Counted from the first letter of the stretch, positions 1 to 9,802 are shown. The stretch: DNA of 64,000 bases from Bradyrhizobium sp. 190 (GCF_023073415.1 NZ_JADPJL010000061.1:35617-99616); one strand, 5' to 3'. Notes: generated from the sequence alone by a model not told the origin. Translations and numbers: made by a program.

Positions 1-321
1 GAAGATCCTTCTAAGCGCAGAGACCCGCTCTTTTCTTTCCAGCAGTTCGATGATCTGCGCTGAAGCTGTACCATTCACGTTGCTAGGATTATGGCCGGCG
101 TGATCTAGCCGCACTCGTTTCACAAAAACATTGTGACAATCGCCGGCATCGCCCTTCCGAACCTGTTCTTCTGGAATATCGGACTGCAGCTGATCGATCC
201 TCGTCAACTCGTCTTTGGTGAACAGCGTATCGGGGGCAATCAGGACCGTACCTTTATCTGCCAGCTCTGCACGGTATTTCGCGATGGCATCTTCTGAAAG
301 CAGACCAAGTTTATCACTCAT
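1..321 (-). CDS. Partial hypothetical protein (N-terminal 107 residues)
   Basis: An open frame runs from an ATG at 321 down to base 1 with no stop, so the C-terminus lies outside the window. The protein begins MSDKLGLLSEDAIAKYRAEL. An AAGG ribosome-binding site sits about 9 bases before the ATG. It lies 37 bases downstream of the haem-oxygenase/GFA fusion gene on the same strand, so the two probably form one transcript starting at the MerR-type promoter at 1723-1753. I do not recognise the family. An oxygenase would fit the neighbour, but no metal-binding motif is visible in this part, so I assign no function. Confidence 0.6.
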   Translation of the reverse strand, partial: MSDKLGLLSEDAIAKYRAELADKGTVLIAPDTLFTKDELTRIDQLQSDIPEEQVRKGDAGDCHNVFVKRVRLDHAGHNPSNVNGTASAQIIELLERKERVSALRRIF

Positions 322-358
322 TGTGCGCGCCTTTCGGATTCACTCAAATTCGACTCTT

Positions 359-1537
359 CTAATCCGCCTGCAACGAGCGGATCGCCAGATCCCAATTCTG
401 GCCGTCGAAATCATCTATTCTTATGCTTTCGATCGTCGCTCCATCTAGGCATCGAACATTTACGCTGAATCCTGAAGGATTCGATCGCGGCCGATAGAAT
501 GGCTTGATGCCGCAAACCGGACAAAACGTATGCCGAGCGATGTTCTTATTGAACTTGTATGTAGTGAGGAGTTCTTCGCCGCATTCAATCCTGAGCTTGT
601 CGTCGGCAACGAGCATGTGCAAAAATCCAGACATTTCGCAGATTGAGCAATTGCACTTCACTGCAGAAATCTCTGCTGGCGCTCGTACGTAGAACTTGAC
701 AGACCCACAGTGACAGCGGCCACTGTGTTCAACCTCCGGCCGACCATCTCCGTCAAGCGAATCAATTCCGACTAGATTGCGGCACCACTCTAAGCTGAGA
801 TCATACGCCCGGTCGAATTCATCCAACAAACGGCTATTGCAGTCGGCAGGGACCAGTTCGCTAATGAGCCTGCTTGTCATCTCTCCGTGATATTTCTCCG
901 CAGGATCCTCGCCGCCAACATGGACCTGGAAATACTCAAGATCGTTAGATCGAGCATCAAAGGTTATGACTAAAGTGGTCCAAAGTGCCTGGATCATTTC
1001 CGCAGCATGTAGCTCAAAGGCAACCATGTAGGCGCAGCGCATTATGGGGTCTCTCGACGACAAGCCATGATATAGCGCACGCAAGTAACGGCTCGTTCTG
1101 GCGCTGTAGTTAGGCTGTATTTCTCGGCCAAGTAGGCGCCACGCATCTCGTTTAAAGAGCTTTGAGTGGAAGTTTTCTGTGTTCAGAGTGCTGGGTAGCG
1201 CAGCGTTGCCGCCTTGTAGAACCCGACTATGACCTCCCGTTTCATCCCAGCAGATAAAATTTGCGACCACACTGGTCAGCTCAACGTCCCTCGGGAGGTC
1301 TCGATTGCGATGTATTGCGTCGAATATGAGATCCCTTTGCGATCCCGCCTGCAGGTACGGGAACGCTTGTGACATCGCCAAGTATTCTGGCAGCAGACTG
1401 GCAACCCGATCTTTGGACATCTCCGCAGCGAACGGATGGAGACCAAGCAGAGCCCGGGCTCGGCTAGCCAAGTGCTCGCCAACTGGTATCTCTGAAGGTT
1501 GTTGCAGCTTAGAAGGAGAAGCTTGGGATAACGTCAT
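359..1537 (-). CDS. Haem-oxygenase-like domain fused to a GFA/CENP-V domain
   Basis: About 392 residues from the ATG at 1537. A TTG at 1633 would add 32 residues, and neither start has a convincing Shine-Dalgarno, so the start is uncertain. Residues ~10-270 are helical with histidine/glutamate clusters (FELHAAE; EKYHGEM) resembling the haem-oxygenase-like di-iron/PqqC/TenA fold. Residues ~275-392 are a GFA domain with the expected cysteine sets CHCG, CNCSIC and CPVCG, which in that family bind zinc and resemble glutathione-dependent formaldehyde-activating enzymes. GFA proteins are normally stand-alone and 120-150 residues long, so the fusion is unusual. A MerR-type promoter lies about 190 bases upstream. 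The GFA call is firm; the N-terminal fold is inferred from the pattern of metal-ligand-like residues. The substrate is unknown. Confidence 0.75.
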   Translation of the reverse strand: MTLSQASPSKLQQPSEIPVGEHLASRARALLGLHPFAAEMSKDRVASLLPEYLAMSQAFPYLQAGSQRDLIFDAIHRNRDLPRDVELTSVVANFICWDETGGHSRVLQGGNAALPSTLNTENFHSKLFKRDAWRLLGREIQPNYSARTSRYLRALYHGLSSRDPIMRCAYMVAFELHAAEMIQALWTTLVITFDARSNDLEYFQVHVGGEDPAEKYHGEMTSRLISELVPADCNSRLLDEFDRAYDLSLEWCRNLVGIDSLDGDGRPEVEHSGRCHCGSVKFYVRAPAEISAVKCNCSICEMSGFLHMLVADDKLRIECGEELLTTYKFNKNIARHTFCPVCGIKPFYRPRSNPSGFSVNVRCLDGATIESIRIDDFDGQNWDLAIRSLQAD

Positions 1538-1722
1538 TCGAACCCGGGCATGCAGAGAGAGAGATAGAGAATTCAATGGCTTGGCAACGAAGCAATACGC
1601 AAGCTTAGCGAAAACACCTAAGCCAGGGGACAAGTTTCAGCGCGCCCTTTCCTTGCCGCTCGAGCCTGATTTGCCATGAGCGATAGACGCTTGCGTCGCA
1701 TAGCGTTGATCTTCGCTTTTCC

Positions 1723-1753
1723 ACGCTACAACCTGACGCTACGTGAGATTCAA
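1723..1753 (-). promoter_or_regulatory. MerR-type promoter element (copy a)
   Basis: On the minus strand: TTGAAT (1748-1753), a 19-base spacer containing CTCACG-TAG-CGTCAG, then TAGCGT (1723-1728). A 19-base spacer with an internal dyad is the hallmark of promoters remodelled by MerR-family activators. It points into the haem-oxygenase/GFA gene. It matches the element in front of the intact merR gene at 39143-39173 almost base for base. Confidence 0.75.
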
Positions 1754-2077
1754 GCACTTAATTACATATCCATATCGATGATGTGCAGCTGATGGTGAAA
1801 GCAGTGATCATCACCGAGCGCCGTCGCCGCACTTCTCTTCCAAATTATTGCAAACCTGACGTGGAGCACCATCAGTAGTGACCGCTCAACATTCTTGTTC
1901 GCATGCATTTCGCGATACGTCGTGATGGAATGATATTAGAAAGCCCACCAATTGCTTTGGTAAGGTCTCAAAGATCCGCTTGTCCCTTCTTTCTGCCACG
2001 TTTGCCTCCAAAGAAGCGTTCAAGACTTGCTGATCGCGCGCTTCGCGATCGGGGTTAGCGCTTGTGAAGGGAATTCC

Positions 2078-2827
2078 ATGGTAAAGCCGGTTGTGATTGT
2101 GGTGGGTGCGGATAAGGGCGGGGTCGGCAAGACGACCGTGTCGCGGACGCTCCTGGATTACTTCAGCGCCAACAACGTGCCGACCCGGGCATTCGACACC
2201 GAATCGCCGCGCGGCACTCTGAAGCGCTTCCATCCCGACATCACCGAAATCGTCGACATGACGACGACCTCCGACCAAATGAAGATCTTTGATACGCTGA
2301 GCTCAGGGGTATCCGTCACTGTGATCGACGTCCGCGCGGGCTTGCTGTCACCTGCGCTCGCATCACTGCGCGACATCGGCTTCTTGGATGACGCGCGGTC
2401 CGGCCAGAGCACCTTTGCCGTGTTCCATATTCTGGGATCCTCGATCGCCTCGCTGGACGAGATTGCCGAGACCTCGCGTTTCATGAGCGGAGCCAGATAT
2501 TTCCTGGTGAAGAACTTCATCAACGACACCCAGTTCTTCCAGTGGGACCAGTCGACCTACAACTCCTATTTCCATCGCATCAAGCACGCTACCGACCTGA
2601 CCATCCCCAAGCTCAACGAGATGGCCTATGAGCAGGTCGAGGTCGCTTCCGTCCCGTTCCTCAACTTCGTCGCCAACAAGGGCCGGCACGATGACGCCAC
2701 CAACTACTCGTTCGTGCTGCGCGGCTATGTTCGGCACTGGCTCACCAATGTCTGGAGCGAATACGACCGTATCAAGCTGACGGACCTGGTCGGTGCCAAG
2801 TCGGTGACGCGCGGCGGCGAAAAATAG
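2078..2827 (+). CDS. ParA/MinD-family ATPase
   Basis: A 249-residue P-loop ATPase. The deviant Walker A KGGVGKTT lies at residues ~12-19, and a Walker B-like stretch VTVIDVRAG near residue 85. The start at 2078 (MVKPVVIVVGADKGG) is chosen because GAAGG lies 7 bases upstream and the fold begins there; an in-frame extension to 2027 has no support. No parB or centromere-like repeat is seen nearby. The next gene is a second, divergent ATPase of similar size, and the two may work as a pair. G/C-rich third codon positions look like core-chromosome genes rather than the surrounding island. The role (positioning or partition) is a family-level guess. Confidence 0.8.
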   Translation: MVKPVVIVVGADKGGVGKTTVSRTLLDYFSANNVPTRAFDTESPRGTLKRFHPDITEIVDMTTTSDQMKIFDTLSSGVSVTVIDVRAGLLSPALASLRDIGFLDDARSGQSTFAVFHILGSSIASLDEIAETSRFMSGARYFLVKNFINDTQFFQWDQSTYNSYFHRIKHATDLTIPKLNEMAYEQVEVASVPFLNFVANKGRHDDATNYSFVLRGYVRHWLTNVWSEYDRIKLTDLVGAKSVTRGGEK

Positions 2828-2888
2828 TCGCCTCGTTCCGTCGCATGCAGAGCTGGATTATGCACGAACTTCGCCCGATATAGCTGCG

Positions 2889-3557
2889 ATGTCAGCAACG
2901 CCCGTCTACGTCATCTGCTCTCCTACCCCGCAGGTCGGCAAAACCATGATCGCGCGGCTGTTGAGCGAGTTCTTGCTCTTGAAGAACGGCAAGGTGCTCT
3001 CCTTCGATATAAATCTGAGGGAGCCCTCGCTGCTCGATTACCTGCCCAATATCACCGAGACCGCAGACGTGATCGATACCTACGGCAAGATGCGGCTGAT
3101 GGACCCGCTGATCGTCAATGACGGGTTTGCCAAGGTGATCGATCTCGGCTTCCACGCCTTCGACGAGTTCTTCAAAATGTGCGAGGAGATCGGCTTCATG
3201 AAGGAGGCGCAGCGTCGCCGCGTTGCGCCGGTCATCCTATTCGTCGCCGACACCAACCGCGTGGCCGCGCGCAGCTATGAGATGCTGCGGCGGCACATTC
3301 CGCCACGGGCGCTAATCACCGTCCACAATGAATTCGTGCTGCGGAGCCAATTGCCAGAGGCGTTGGACCGCGGCCACGTGCTCCATTTCAGCGCGTTGCC
3401 AGTATTTCTGAAGATCTATATCAACAGACTGCGTTTTTCCTTCACCGGCTATCTGCGCCAAGAGAAGGATTCGTCCAGCGAGCTGCATCAGTGGATCCGG
3501 CGGAACTACACCATCTTCCGCGATCTCGAATTGAGTCTGATGGAGCGATCGTCTTGA
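2889..3557 (+). CDS. Second ParA/MinD-like ATPase with degenerate Walker A
   Basis: 222 residues in the same orientation, 61 bases after the first ATPase. The P-loop is altered to SPTPQVGKTM (residues ~11-20). It keeps the GK-T core but lacks the glycine-rich KGG of true ParA. It shares with its neighbour the order P-loop, then an LPNITE/HPDITE segment, then a 'GFxxDA/GFMKEA' helix, so the two are likely ancient duplicates. Codon use is high-GC and core-like. Function unknown; a partner or regulatory subunit of the upstream ATPase is plausible but inferred only from context. Confidence 0.75.
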   Translation: MSATPVYVICSPTPQVGKTMIARLLSEFLLLKNGKVLSFDINLREPSLLDYLPNITETADVIDTYGKMRLMDPLIVNDGFAKVIDLGFHAFDEFFKMCEEIGFMKEAQRRRVAPVILFVADTNRVAARSYEMLRRHIPPRALITVHNEFVLRSQLPEALDRGHVLHFSALPVFLKIYINRLRFSFTGYLRQEKDSSSELHQWIRRNYTIFRDLELSLMERSS

Positions 3558-3800
3558 GCCGGAGCTCAATGCAGCGGGCTCCCATCGCGCACGAGCTCAT
3601 TGAAGTGCGATCGGATCGCTTGCATCCATGTCCGGTCTATGGTGCGGTTGGTTAACTGCCGGCCACGTTTCGGCGATGCGTGGCCTACTCAACCGTGCAA
3701 CCTGTCGGCCGATGAGCTCCGCGCATCTGCTCACATACCAAAGCCCCATCTACCTGCTCGTCCGTTGCGGTTGCAACAGGACAGCAGCATTTTGGAAACT

Positions 3801-3831
3801 CACGCTCGTACACAGCGTCAGATTGTACGTT
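3801..3831 (+). promoter_or_regulatory. Decayed MerR-type promoter element (copy b)
   Basis: The spacer and -10 (CGTACACAGCGTCAGATTG then TACGTT) and the downstream TCTCAAA match copies c, e and i. The -35 hexamer is CACGCT instead of TTGAAT, so the element is probably inactive. No credible gene follows it. Confidence 0.5.
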
Positions 3832-4728
3832 CTCAAACACAACGAGACAAACTGCCCATGTGCCCGGCCAGCGGCCGGCGACAAGGATCACAGAGTTTAG
3901 AAGAGGACTGTCATTAGCTCAGACGATACCAGTATGATCGCAGAATGACGGCCAACCCAGCACAGCTCCTATTCCACGTGCTCATCGGCTCCGTTTAACA
4001 CTTTTGGGTCTCTGGCAAGGTTGTCGCTAGGCATCTTTTTCGCGTGGCGACGTCGCCATGCAGCGAGGCGACGACGGAGCGCCGGCGTACCGGACCTGTC
4101 CAAAGCCGCGTCTAAGTCGACGCTATTGCACAGACGTAGGGATGTGCGTTGCGAGGTTCGCCGATCCGGGCAAGCACAGGTTCTTTGCATTAGTGTATCC
4201 GACCTGTGTTTAGTGTGCTCGGGGCTATCATGGTTGCTAACAATGCGATCTGATTAGCGGTGGCCACCAGTGTACGCATGCGCTGGAAAGACCGGTTCCC
4301 CACGTCGTCTTCATCCTGTCCTCGACCTTGCAGGGCGATCCCCATGAATCGGCCCTTCGCTTGTTCGGAATGCAAATTGGGATTTGTGCCATGGCGCTGA
4401 TTTCCAGTACGTCAGGACGAAACAGTCGAGGATGCCTCGGCGCGGATCTTCAGACGCCAGGAAACACAGGCCGTTAGTGTCGGAACGTTCGGAACGGCCA
4501 ACTGCGCCGCGATATAGGTGCGGATCCCGCCCGCCGTGCTTTGAGAACGATTGCTTGAACAATGCCGGTCTTCGCCTTTTAGTCGAGCCGGCGGTACAGC
4601 TCTTGCCAACGAGAGACCGAGTCCGCCAAGCTTTTCCCGATCTTCAGAAGATGCCCTGCGAAATAGAACAAATTGTTTCCGCGGCCGCTCGGCATGATCC
4701 GACGGCGCGAATGTCGCGGATGGGTCCG
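3832..4728. other. Apparently non-coding, decayed stretch
   Basis: About 900 bases after the decayed promoter. No open frame here has good codon use, a ribosome-binding site or a recognisable family. I see no clear repeat or RNA structure. Confidence 0.4.
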
Positions 4729-5148
4729 TCACGATAGCGCCTCGATCCGCGCAAACAACATCGCGGCTTCGGATGGTCCAAGCCCAACGACGCCTACGAA
4801 GCTTGCTGGCGGCATCGGAATGTCCTGGTTGATCGGCTTCCAGAGATGGAGACAATACCGGCTGTTATTCACGTACTGCGACTGAGGCGGATGCAGTTGC
4901 ATTACACATTCCTCTTCATCCCAAAACAGGTCTTTGACGAAACACATCTCTTCCCAGTTCGGACAACGCCGCGGCGTCGAGACGGACACATGCTCCCACC
5001 CTGGGCGGACAAATCCAATGATCTTGAGTTTACATCCGCAATGCCCTTGCACAAAGAAGTGACCGCAAGGACCTGAACCCGGCGCGCTGGCAAACTGGCC
5101 ATGTCGTACGCGGCCAGCCTCAAGTTTTTCCCCAATTTGCGCTCTCAC
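4729..5148 (-). CDS. Conserved small protein, DUF7694-like
   Basis: 139 residues from a GTG start at 5148, whose G overlaps the TAG stop of the preceding gene; GGAG lies upstream, so translation is probably coupled. The C-terminal half has the pattern CPNWEEMCFVKDLFW...QLHPPQSQYVN...CLHLWKP...PPASFVG. I recognise this from small proteins of unknown function found in phage- and island-derived DNA of rhizobia. The domain label is from memory. It is the last gene of a three-gene minus-strand group (5547 to 4729). Confidence 0.65.
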   Translation of the reverse strand: MRAQIGEKLEAGRVRHGQFASAPGSGPCGHFFVQGHCGCKLKIIGFVRPGWEHVSVSTPRRCPNWEEMCFVKDLFWDEEECVMQLHPPQSQYVNNSRYCLHLWKPINQDIPMPPASFVGVVGLGPSEAAMLFARIEALS

Positions 5149-5321
5149 TAGCCCCTCCCCACCTGGCAGGTGCCTTTGAAATCGACGTGGACCACATTGT
5201 CCTTGGAATCCTCTATCGCCTCCAGCGAGAACTGCTGCGCAATATCTGAATTCGGTCCTTCCGTTTGCATTATCTTCTGGATCTTCAAAAACCCGTTGCG
5301 CAAACCATAGATGTAGATCAT
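5148..5321 (-). CDS. Small hypothetical protein
   Basis: 57 residues beginning MIYIYGLRNGF. The ATG at 5321 has AGGAG 8-9 bases upstream, a better start than the longer frame from 5354. Its stop overlaps the start of the DUF7694-like gene. Family not recognised. The clean ribosome-binding site and stop/start overlap support a real gene. Confidence 0.6.
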   Translation of the reverse strand: MIYIYGLRNGFLKIQKIMQTEGPNSDIAQQFSLEAIEDSKDNVVHVDFKGTCQVGRG

Positions 5322-5376
5322 CTCACTTTCTCCTACCAACGCCCGTGAGCACACGCCGCCAGGCCCGTTTCCGATG

Positions 5377-5547
5377 TCAGTACACCCCCCGGTGCGCCGG
5401 ACAGGGTTCCATCTCCTTCAGCCTCGTCTCAATGAAGGCGTCAGCTTCCGCACGTATATGCTCGATCTGGTCACAAAGAGGTTTGTCGAGCAGGGTTTTG
5501 CTTTCAGCATCGATTCTCCTTTTCGATGGCGCGCGGCAAGTTGCCAT
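5377..5547 (-). CDS. Small hypothetical protein, possibly frameshifted at its start
   Basis: 56 residues. The C-terminal part (TLLDKPLCDQIEHIRAEADA) looks like real helical coding sequence of a type familiar from short rhizobial proteins. The ATG at 5547 has no clear Shine-Dalgarno. A strong AAGGAG stands in front of a different ATG at 5515 in another frame, so the natural start may be there, with a one- or two-base indel shortly after it. It is first of the three small minus-strand genes ending at 4729. Confidence 0.45.
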   Translation of the reverse strand: MATCRAPSKRRIDAESKTLLDKPLCDQIEHIRAEADAFIETRLKEMEPCPAHRGVY

Positions 5548-7089
5548 AGTGCACGGTGGGGGTCCGGAAAGGACCCGCCTAGCTCAAAAGCAGCGCGCGG
5601 CGAGCTCCTTTCGCCCGCACACTCGGTGGCTCAATTTGAGCGAGCCGCGTTGAACACCTCGATCATGGCGCAGTCCGGCCAGGCACCGCCCAGAGCACTG
5701 CCATGTGCTCATCGACGGCCACAAGTCATCGCGATCCAGCACCTCTGGTGCGAGATGCCCCGGATCGAACGAACTGTGCCGCGTCGGCGACCGGGGCGGG
5801 TAGATGATGATTCAGCTAACGCCTTTTCACATCGTCAAAGCTGGCTCGGGACGAGCTCTCCAATGTAATCGCAACGAGGATCTTTGCTCCGTACTCTGCG
5901 TCATGGCTGACGAAGTGCTTGGGCAGCTGGGCGAGTCATGGGGCCGGAGGCCGCGATTCTGCCGGTCTGATGCTGCATCTCGATCTAGTACTGCTCATTC
6001 TTAAGCCTTTCGCTGCTGGCCGAGCCTGAAACAGTGCCAATGCGTCATCTATGTGGCGAAACTTGATTTGCGTTGAGAGCCCGAATAGAGCTCGCACTTG
6101 GGCGCCGCTGCACCACGCGGCTGCGGGCATCAGGCCGTTCAACCCGGCGGAAGGGAGTTTCGGACGCGGAGGTGCCTTTCGAGTGCGCGGGTCGGTCGCA
6201 GGTTTGAATGTCATCCGTGAGGACGCTTGGTGAACACTGGACGGATCTATCCGCATCGCCTGAGCAAATTTTGCCGAGTGGCGGCTCTTCGCAGTTTTAG
6301 GTTAGTGCAAGTCGTGAGCGCCCTCAGAGATCGTTCGGAGGCGGACGAACCCGTTTAACATCAATGGATGGTCTAAGGCGTAGCCCGGAGCAGCGAGATT
6401 CGCAGGTGGCCCGTACCTCTCAGCGAGCACTCTCGACGTGTCGGCGAAGTCGCCCGCTTCAATGAAGCTGGGCACGATGCGCCCGGCACCCAAAGCAAAA
6501 CACCGCAAGTCCGCCGCAGATGCTGGCCGTTTGGCGGCACGAGGTTCCGGCGGCATTTGCTCTTGTCGTACGAGCGCCATGTCCGGTTGACGACACGACG
6601 TGGGAAACCTGACTACAGCGGCTAAATCATTTCGCCGGTGCCGCGGCAAACACGTTGTTTTTCTCTCTTCGATGATTCTCACAGCACTTTCTCGTCCGGC
6701 ACGCCGATTGCTGAGATGAAAACCGCTGCAGCTAGAGGCGGCGCACTGGTCAATGTCCCAGGAGTTTAGATTGAGATTTGGTCTACTGACCTTGATCGGC
6801 ATTAAAGCCGATCCGTAACTGCACAACCGCCAGATATCGATGTGGCAGTCGTCACGAACTTCACCGAATCGACTGAGGTCGCCGCGACGATCAAGCTGAC
6901 GACCCCGGTTATGAGACAAGCTTTGAGCTTCGGCGCGGAGCGGAGGGGGCAATACAGCCGCATCTCGCAGGCGCGCCATTCCAGAGCGATCAGGCTTAGC
7001 AGCCTAACGACCGTGTTTCCACCAGCGTCGGGACGCTATTCGCCTGATTTGATGGTCTTCAATACTGATCAATTAGCCAACTCAAGAAT
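5548..7089. other. Stretch without convincing genes
   Basis: Open frames of up to 225 codons exist on the minus strand (6302-6979, 5936-6256). They lack ribosome-binding sites, recognisable motifs and consistent codon bias, so I treat the stretch as decayed island DNA. Confidence 0.35.
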
Positions 7090-7272
7090 ATGGTACGAAC
7101 AACGCACTGGCGCAAACAAAGACTGCGCGTGATTGAAGGCGGCAGAGCCGGTATCGCATCGCGTCCTGATGCTTCGCAACCGGCAACATGGAATTTCTGG
7201 CCCCTTGTGGCGATCCTCCTTAACGCGCTGCTCTGGGCCGGCATCTACTGGGTGATCAGTGCGTTCTCATGA
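7090..7272 (+). CDS. Small membrane protein
   Basis: 60 residues. A basic N-terminus (HWRKQRLRV) is followed by one clear membrane segment (residues ~35-57, FWPLVAILLNALLWAGIYWV) ending near the C-terminus. The layout suggests a single-pass inner-membrane protein with a cytoplasmic basic head. The Shine-Dalgarno is weak and there is no operon context. Function unknown. Confidence 0.5.
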   Translation: MVRTTHWRKQRLRVIEGGRAGIASRPDASQPATWNFWPLVAILLNALLWAGIYWVISAFS

Positions 7273-7974
7273 GCGAGACGGTTCCGGCCAGCAGTTCTGA
7301 ACGTGCCGGATCTGCACGACGTTATTGAATCTGCCGCGCTCAAGAAGATGCCCGCGATAATTTGTGTGCCCCTCATCCGACACTTTTGTTGTTGCGCACC
7401 GCTGGTCTGGGCATTGGTCTCCATCGCACCGAACCGCAGCGTGCTGGTCGAACTGCCAGCGCCACCCAGGCGACATAGCTCTGCTGGCTCAGCATGCGGG
7501 TGTTCGAAAGCGCGAGCATCTTGATCTTAGCCGATGCGTATACCCGAATTCCCGACCGCAACGCACTTCCAGAATGTTTATACTGAGACTATTGACGTTG
7601 TCGAACGCGCGTTTTGAAGCGGATCGTTCACCCGGCGCTACCACTGCGCTAGCGCCGCCGGTCCGCTTGCCTATTGCATCGCGCCACTAGGCCGGCAGCT
7701 CGATCGACGGAGCAACGTAATCTGCACTTACAGCACGCCCGCCGAGCAACGCGACCATGAATCACGAATGAGAGCAGACTCGCGCTCTTAACAATGCCTT
7801 TAAGCAAGTGCGCGTCCTCGATCACTTTTCGCAATGGCGCACCCGGATTTCCAATGGGCTCCCGGAGCTTTCGTTTGCGTGAATTTCACTATGACACGTG
7901 GCGCGTTGAACAGTGACTTGAACCCTAGTGCGATTTGATCCATCCATCTGATATCTGCCAAACAGCAAGGAAAT
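7273..7974. other. No gene recognised
   Basis: About 700 bases with only short overlapping frames in all phases. Nothing supported. Confidence 0.3.
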
Positions 7975-8008
7975 GCCCGACGCACCCGGGGGAACGGATG
8001 CGTCGGGC
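7975..8008. repeat. Perfect inverted repeat (hairpin 1)
   Basis: Arms GCCCGACGCA and TGCGTCGGGC around a 14-base loop. A second hairpin (CCCAACC...GGTTGGG) starts at about 8009. Read on the minus strand the arm is followed by ATTTCCTT, a poor terminator tail. The same arm sequence occurs again at 8744-8780. Confidence 0.6.
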
Positions 8009-8743
8009 CCCAACCCGGGCTGGTTGGGACATGGGGGGATCCATGCCCAAGACTAATCATGCAAGTGATATGCCGCTAAGCTATCCATGTGCGTCCAGCC
8101 GGCGAGCCGCTGAGCGATATTGCAGCATTGAGAATTGTGCGCCCATTTCCACACGGCCAACGACAGACTGTCGGGAATCGAACAAACGTATCATCGAACG
8201 AGGAGCCAGATCCGTCTGTTTTCAACCCATCGCATCTCATGCGACTCGATGCCGGAGATCGCCAGTCATTTGGGCGCTCTCAAGAGCGCCGCATCGATTC
8301 CGCGGCGCGTTAGGGCGGCTACGATCTACTCGACGGATTGGATCGCGACAGGCGCTCGTCGTAACGCACGCAGACGTAAAACGCTTTCTGCTGGCAAAGC
8401 CTTGTGTACAACGATCGGCGCACACGATGTACTCCGCCACGCATTGCTCTTGCACTTATCAGGAATTCCGCCGACAGCAGGCGTTGGGGTCCCTACTGCA
8501 ATCTGGATCGGAAATTTTCCCGTGTTGCTGATAGTGTTCGAACCCCAATACACAATTGTTACGCCGGGAGGTCTAACTCCGTCTGTAAAACGCTGATTGT
8601 TGCGTGCGCGACAAGTGTTCCAAATCCCACAATGCAAGTAGAAATCGCGCCGCTGCGCCGATCATCCAACAATCGGCTAAATACGACTAAGACCAGGTGA
8701 TGCGCCTGAGCGTCCCTCCTCCTATGCTGAAAGCCATGAAAAA

Positions 8744-8780
8744 GCCCGACGCACGCTGCCGGGTACGAGGTGCGTCGGGC
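8744..8780 (-). terminator. Hairpin 2, intrinsic-terminator-like on the minus strand
   Basis: Arms GCCCGACGCAC and GTGCGTCGGGC (11 bp) with a 15-base loop. On the minus strand the stem is followed by TTTTTC at 8739-8743, the form of a rho-independent terminator. The arms repeat hairpin 1. The nearest upstream minus-strand gene ends at 9211, leaving about 430 non-coding bases that could be a 3' UTR or a small RNA. Confidence 0.55.
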
Positions 8781-9210
8781 CAGTGGGTTATCGGCGCGGT
8801 ACCAGACCGTGTCGCCCACAGACCACGTATTGCAAACCACGTGCCGCCCATCAAGCTACCGAGATGACTAGCCCGACCAGCCTTTCAACGGGGCGGGGCG
8901 TTCCTATTTGCAGGCGCGCGTGCGTACGGGTACTCTGCCCCGGCCTTATGCGCTATCCATCTCCCTTCCACGCTCGGGGTGCCACGGTATCCTACACGGC
9001 AGTCTCTAGACTTTTCTCCCCTACCGCTCTGGGCGTTTCAAGCGGTGGATTGACTTCGGTTACCTCAGAGTAACCAGGGCTCGGACGTCGAGGACAAGCT
9101 GCTTGCATGGCCGGGCGCGACATGCGGCAGACTGGCTGATAAAAGTCACCGGAAACCTTTAGCCGCTCTGAGCGTGAGCCACCTGGGACTTGTCGAGAAG
9201 CAGCGAAGCA
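8781..9210. other. Non-coding stretch upstream of the minus-strand terminator
   Basis: No convincing coding frame. It lies between the small gene at 9211-9426 and the terminator-like hairpin, so it is a candidate 3' UTR or small-RNA region. I did not recognise a known RNA family (not tmRNA, RNase P or 6S as far as I can tell). Confidence 0.3.
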
Positions 9211-9426
9211 TTAAGAATGATTGGACTCTGCATCCCGGTCCTCTCTTAACGTCTGCCATTCTTCCGCTCGCCGGGCTAGCCGCTCATATTCCTTGGCGAT
9301 TTTAACGAGCCTGTCTCTGGATCTGAAACAGCCGAGCGACTCCGCTTTGGTCCGCGTTGCTTCCGCCCGCTGACGCCAATGTTTCGCACCGTACAATGGG
9401 TTTTTCGATTTCATGTAGATGGTCAT
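9211..9426 (-). CDS. Small basic/helical hypothetical protein
   Basis: 71 residues from the ATG at 9426. The core pattern HWRQRAEATRTKAESL...LVKIAKEYERLARRAEEW belongs to a widespread family of short Bradyrhizobium proteins, charged and probably helical, of unknown function. The longer in-frame extension encodes only (LS)n from the GA microsatellite just upstream and is not real protein. No clear Shine-Dalgarno was seen. Confidence 0.6.
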   Translation of the reverse strand: MTIYMKSKNPLYGAKHWRQRAEATRTKAESLGCFRSRDRLVKIAKEYERLARRAEEWQTLREDRDAESNHS

Positions 9427-9476
9427 GCAATCGCTGGGCCAAGCAAGCGCGATCGCCTTCCGAACAGCAAGGCATC

Positions 9477-9528
<52 letters not shown>

Positions 9529-9802
9529 ACGTCTTGGGAATACCAAACGAAGCAGCGAACGCTAGCGGCAATGCCCTCGCTGCAAACAGACAATCCCTAA
9601 CCGTCTTCCGACGGAAGTTGCCGTGATGTGTTGCAGCGTCACTCCTTTCGACCGACCGCCTCCCCGCGTCTGTCCACGGATCAATGTGCTTGTCGGCCCC
9701 TCCGCAAATGAGGTGAACTGCGAGTCGTATGTCAGTTTAGGCCTGACATTTGAGCCACATGTACGAGTCTCGACATATTCACACGTCGTTTCTCGATTGG
9801 GC

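Noticed and set aside
6302..6979. 225-codon minus-strand ORF
   Set aside because: No ribosome-binding site and no recognisable family. A short protein-like stretch near the C-terminus was not enough to call it.
8881..9120. Possible structured RNA or group II intron piece
   Set aside because: GC-rich and without ORF, but I could not identify domain V or another diagnostic motif.
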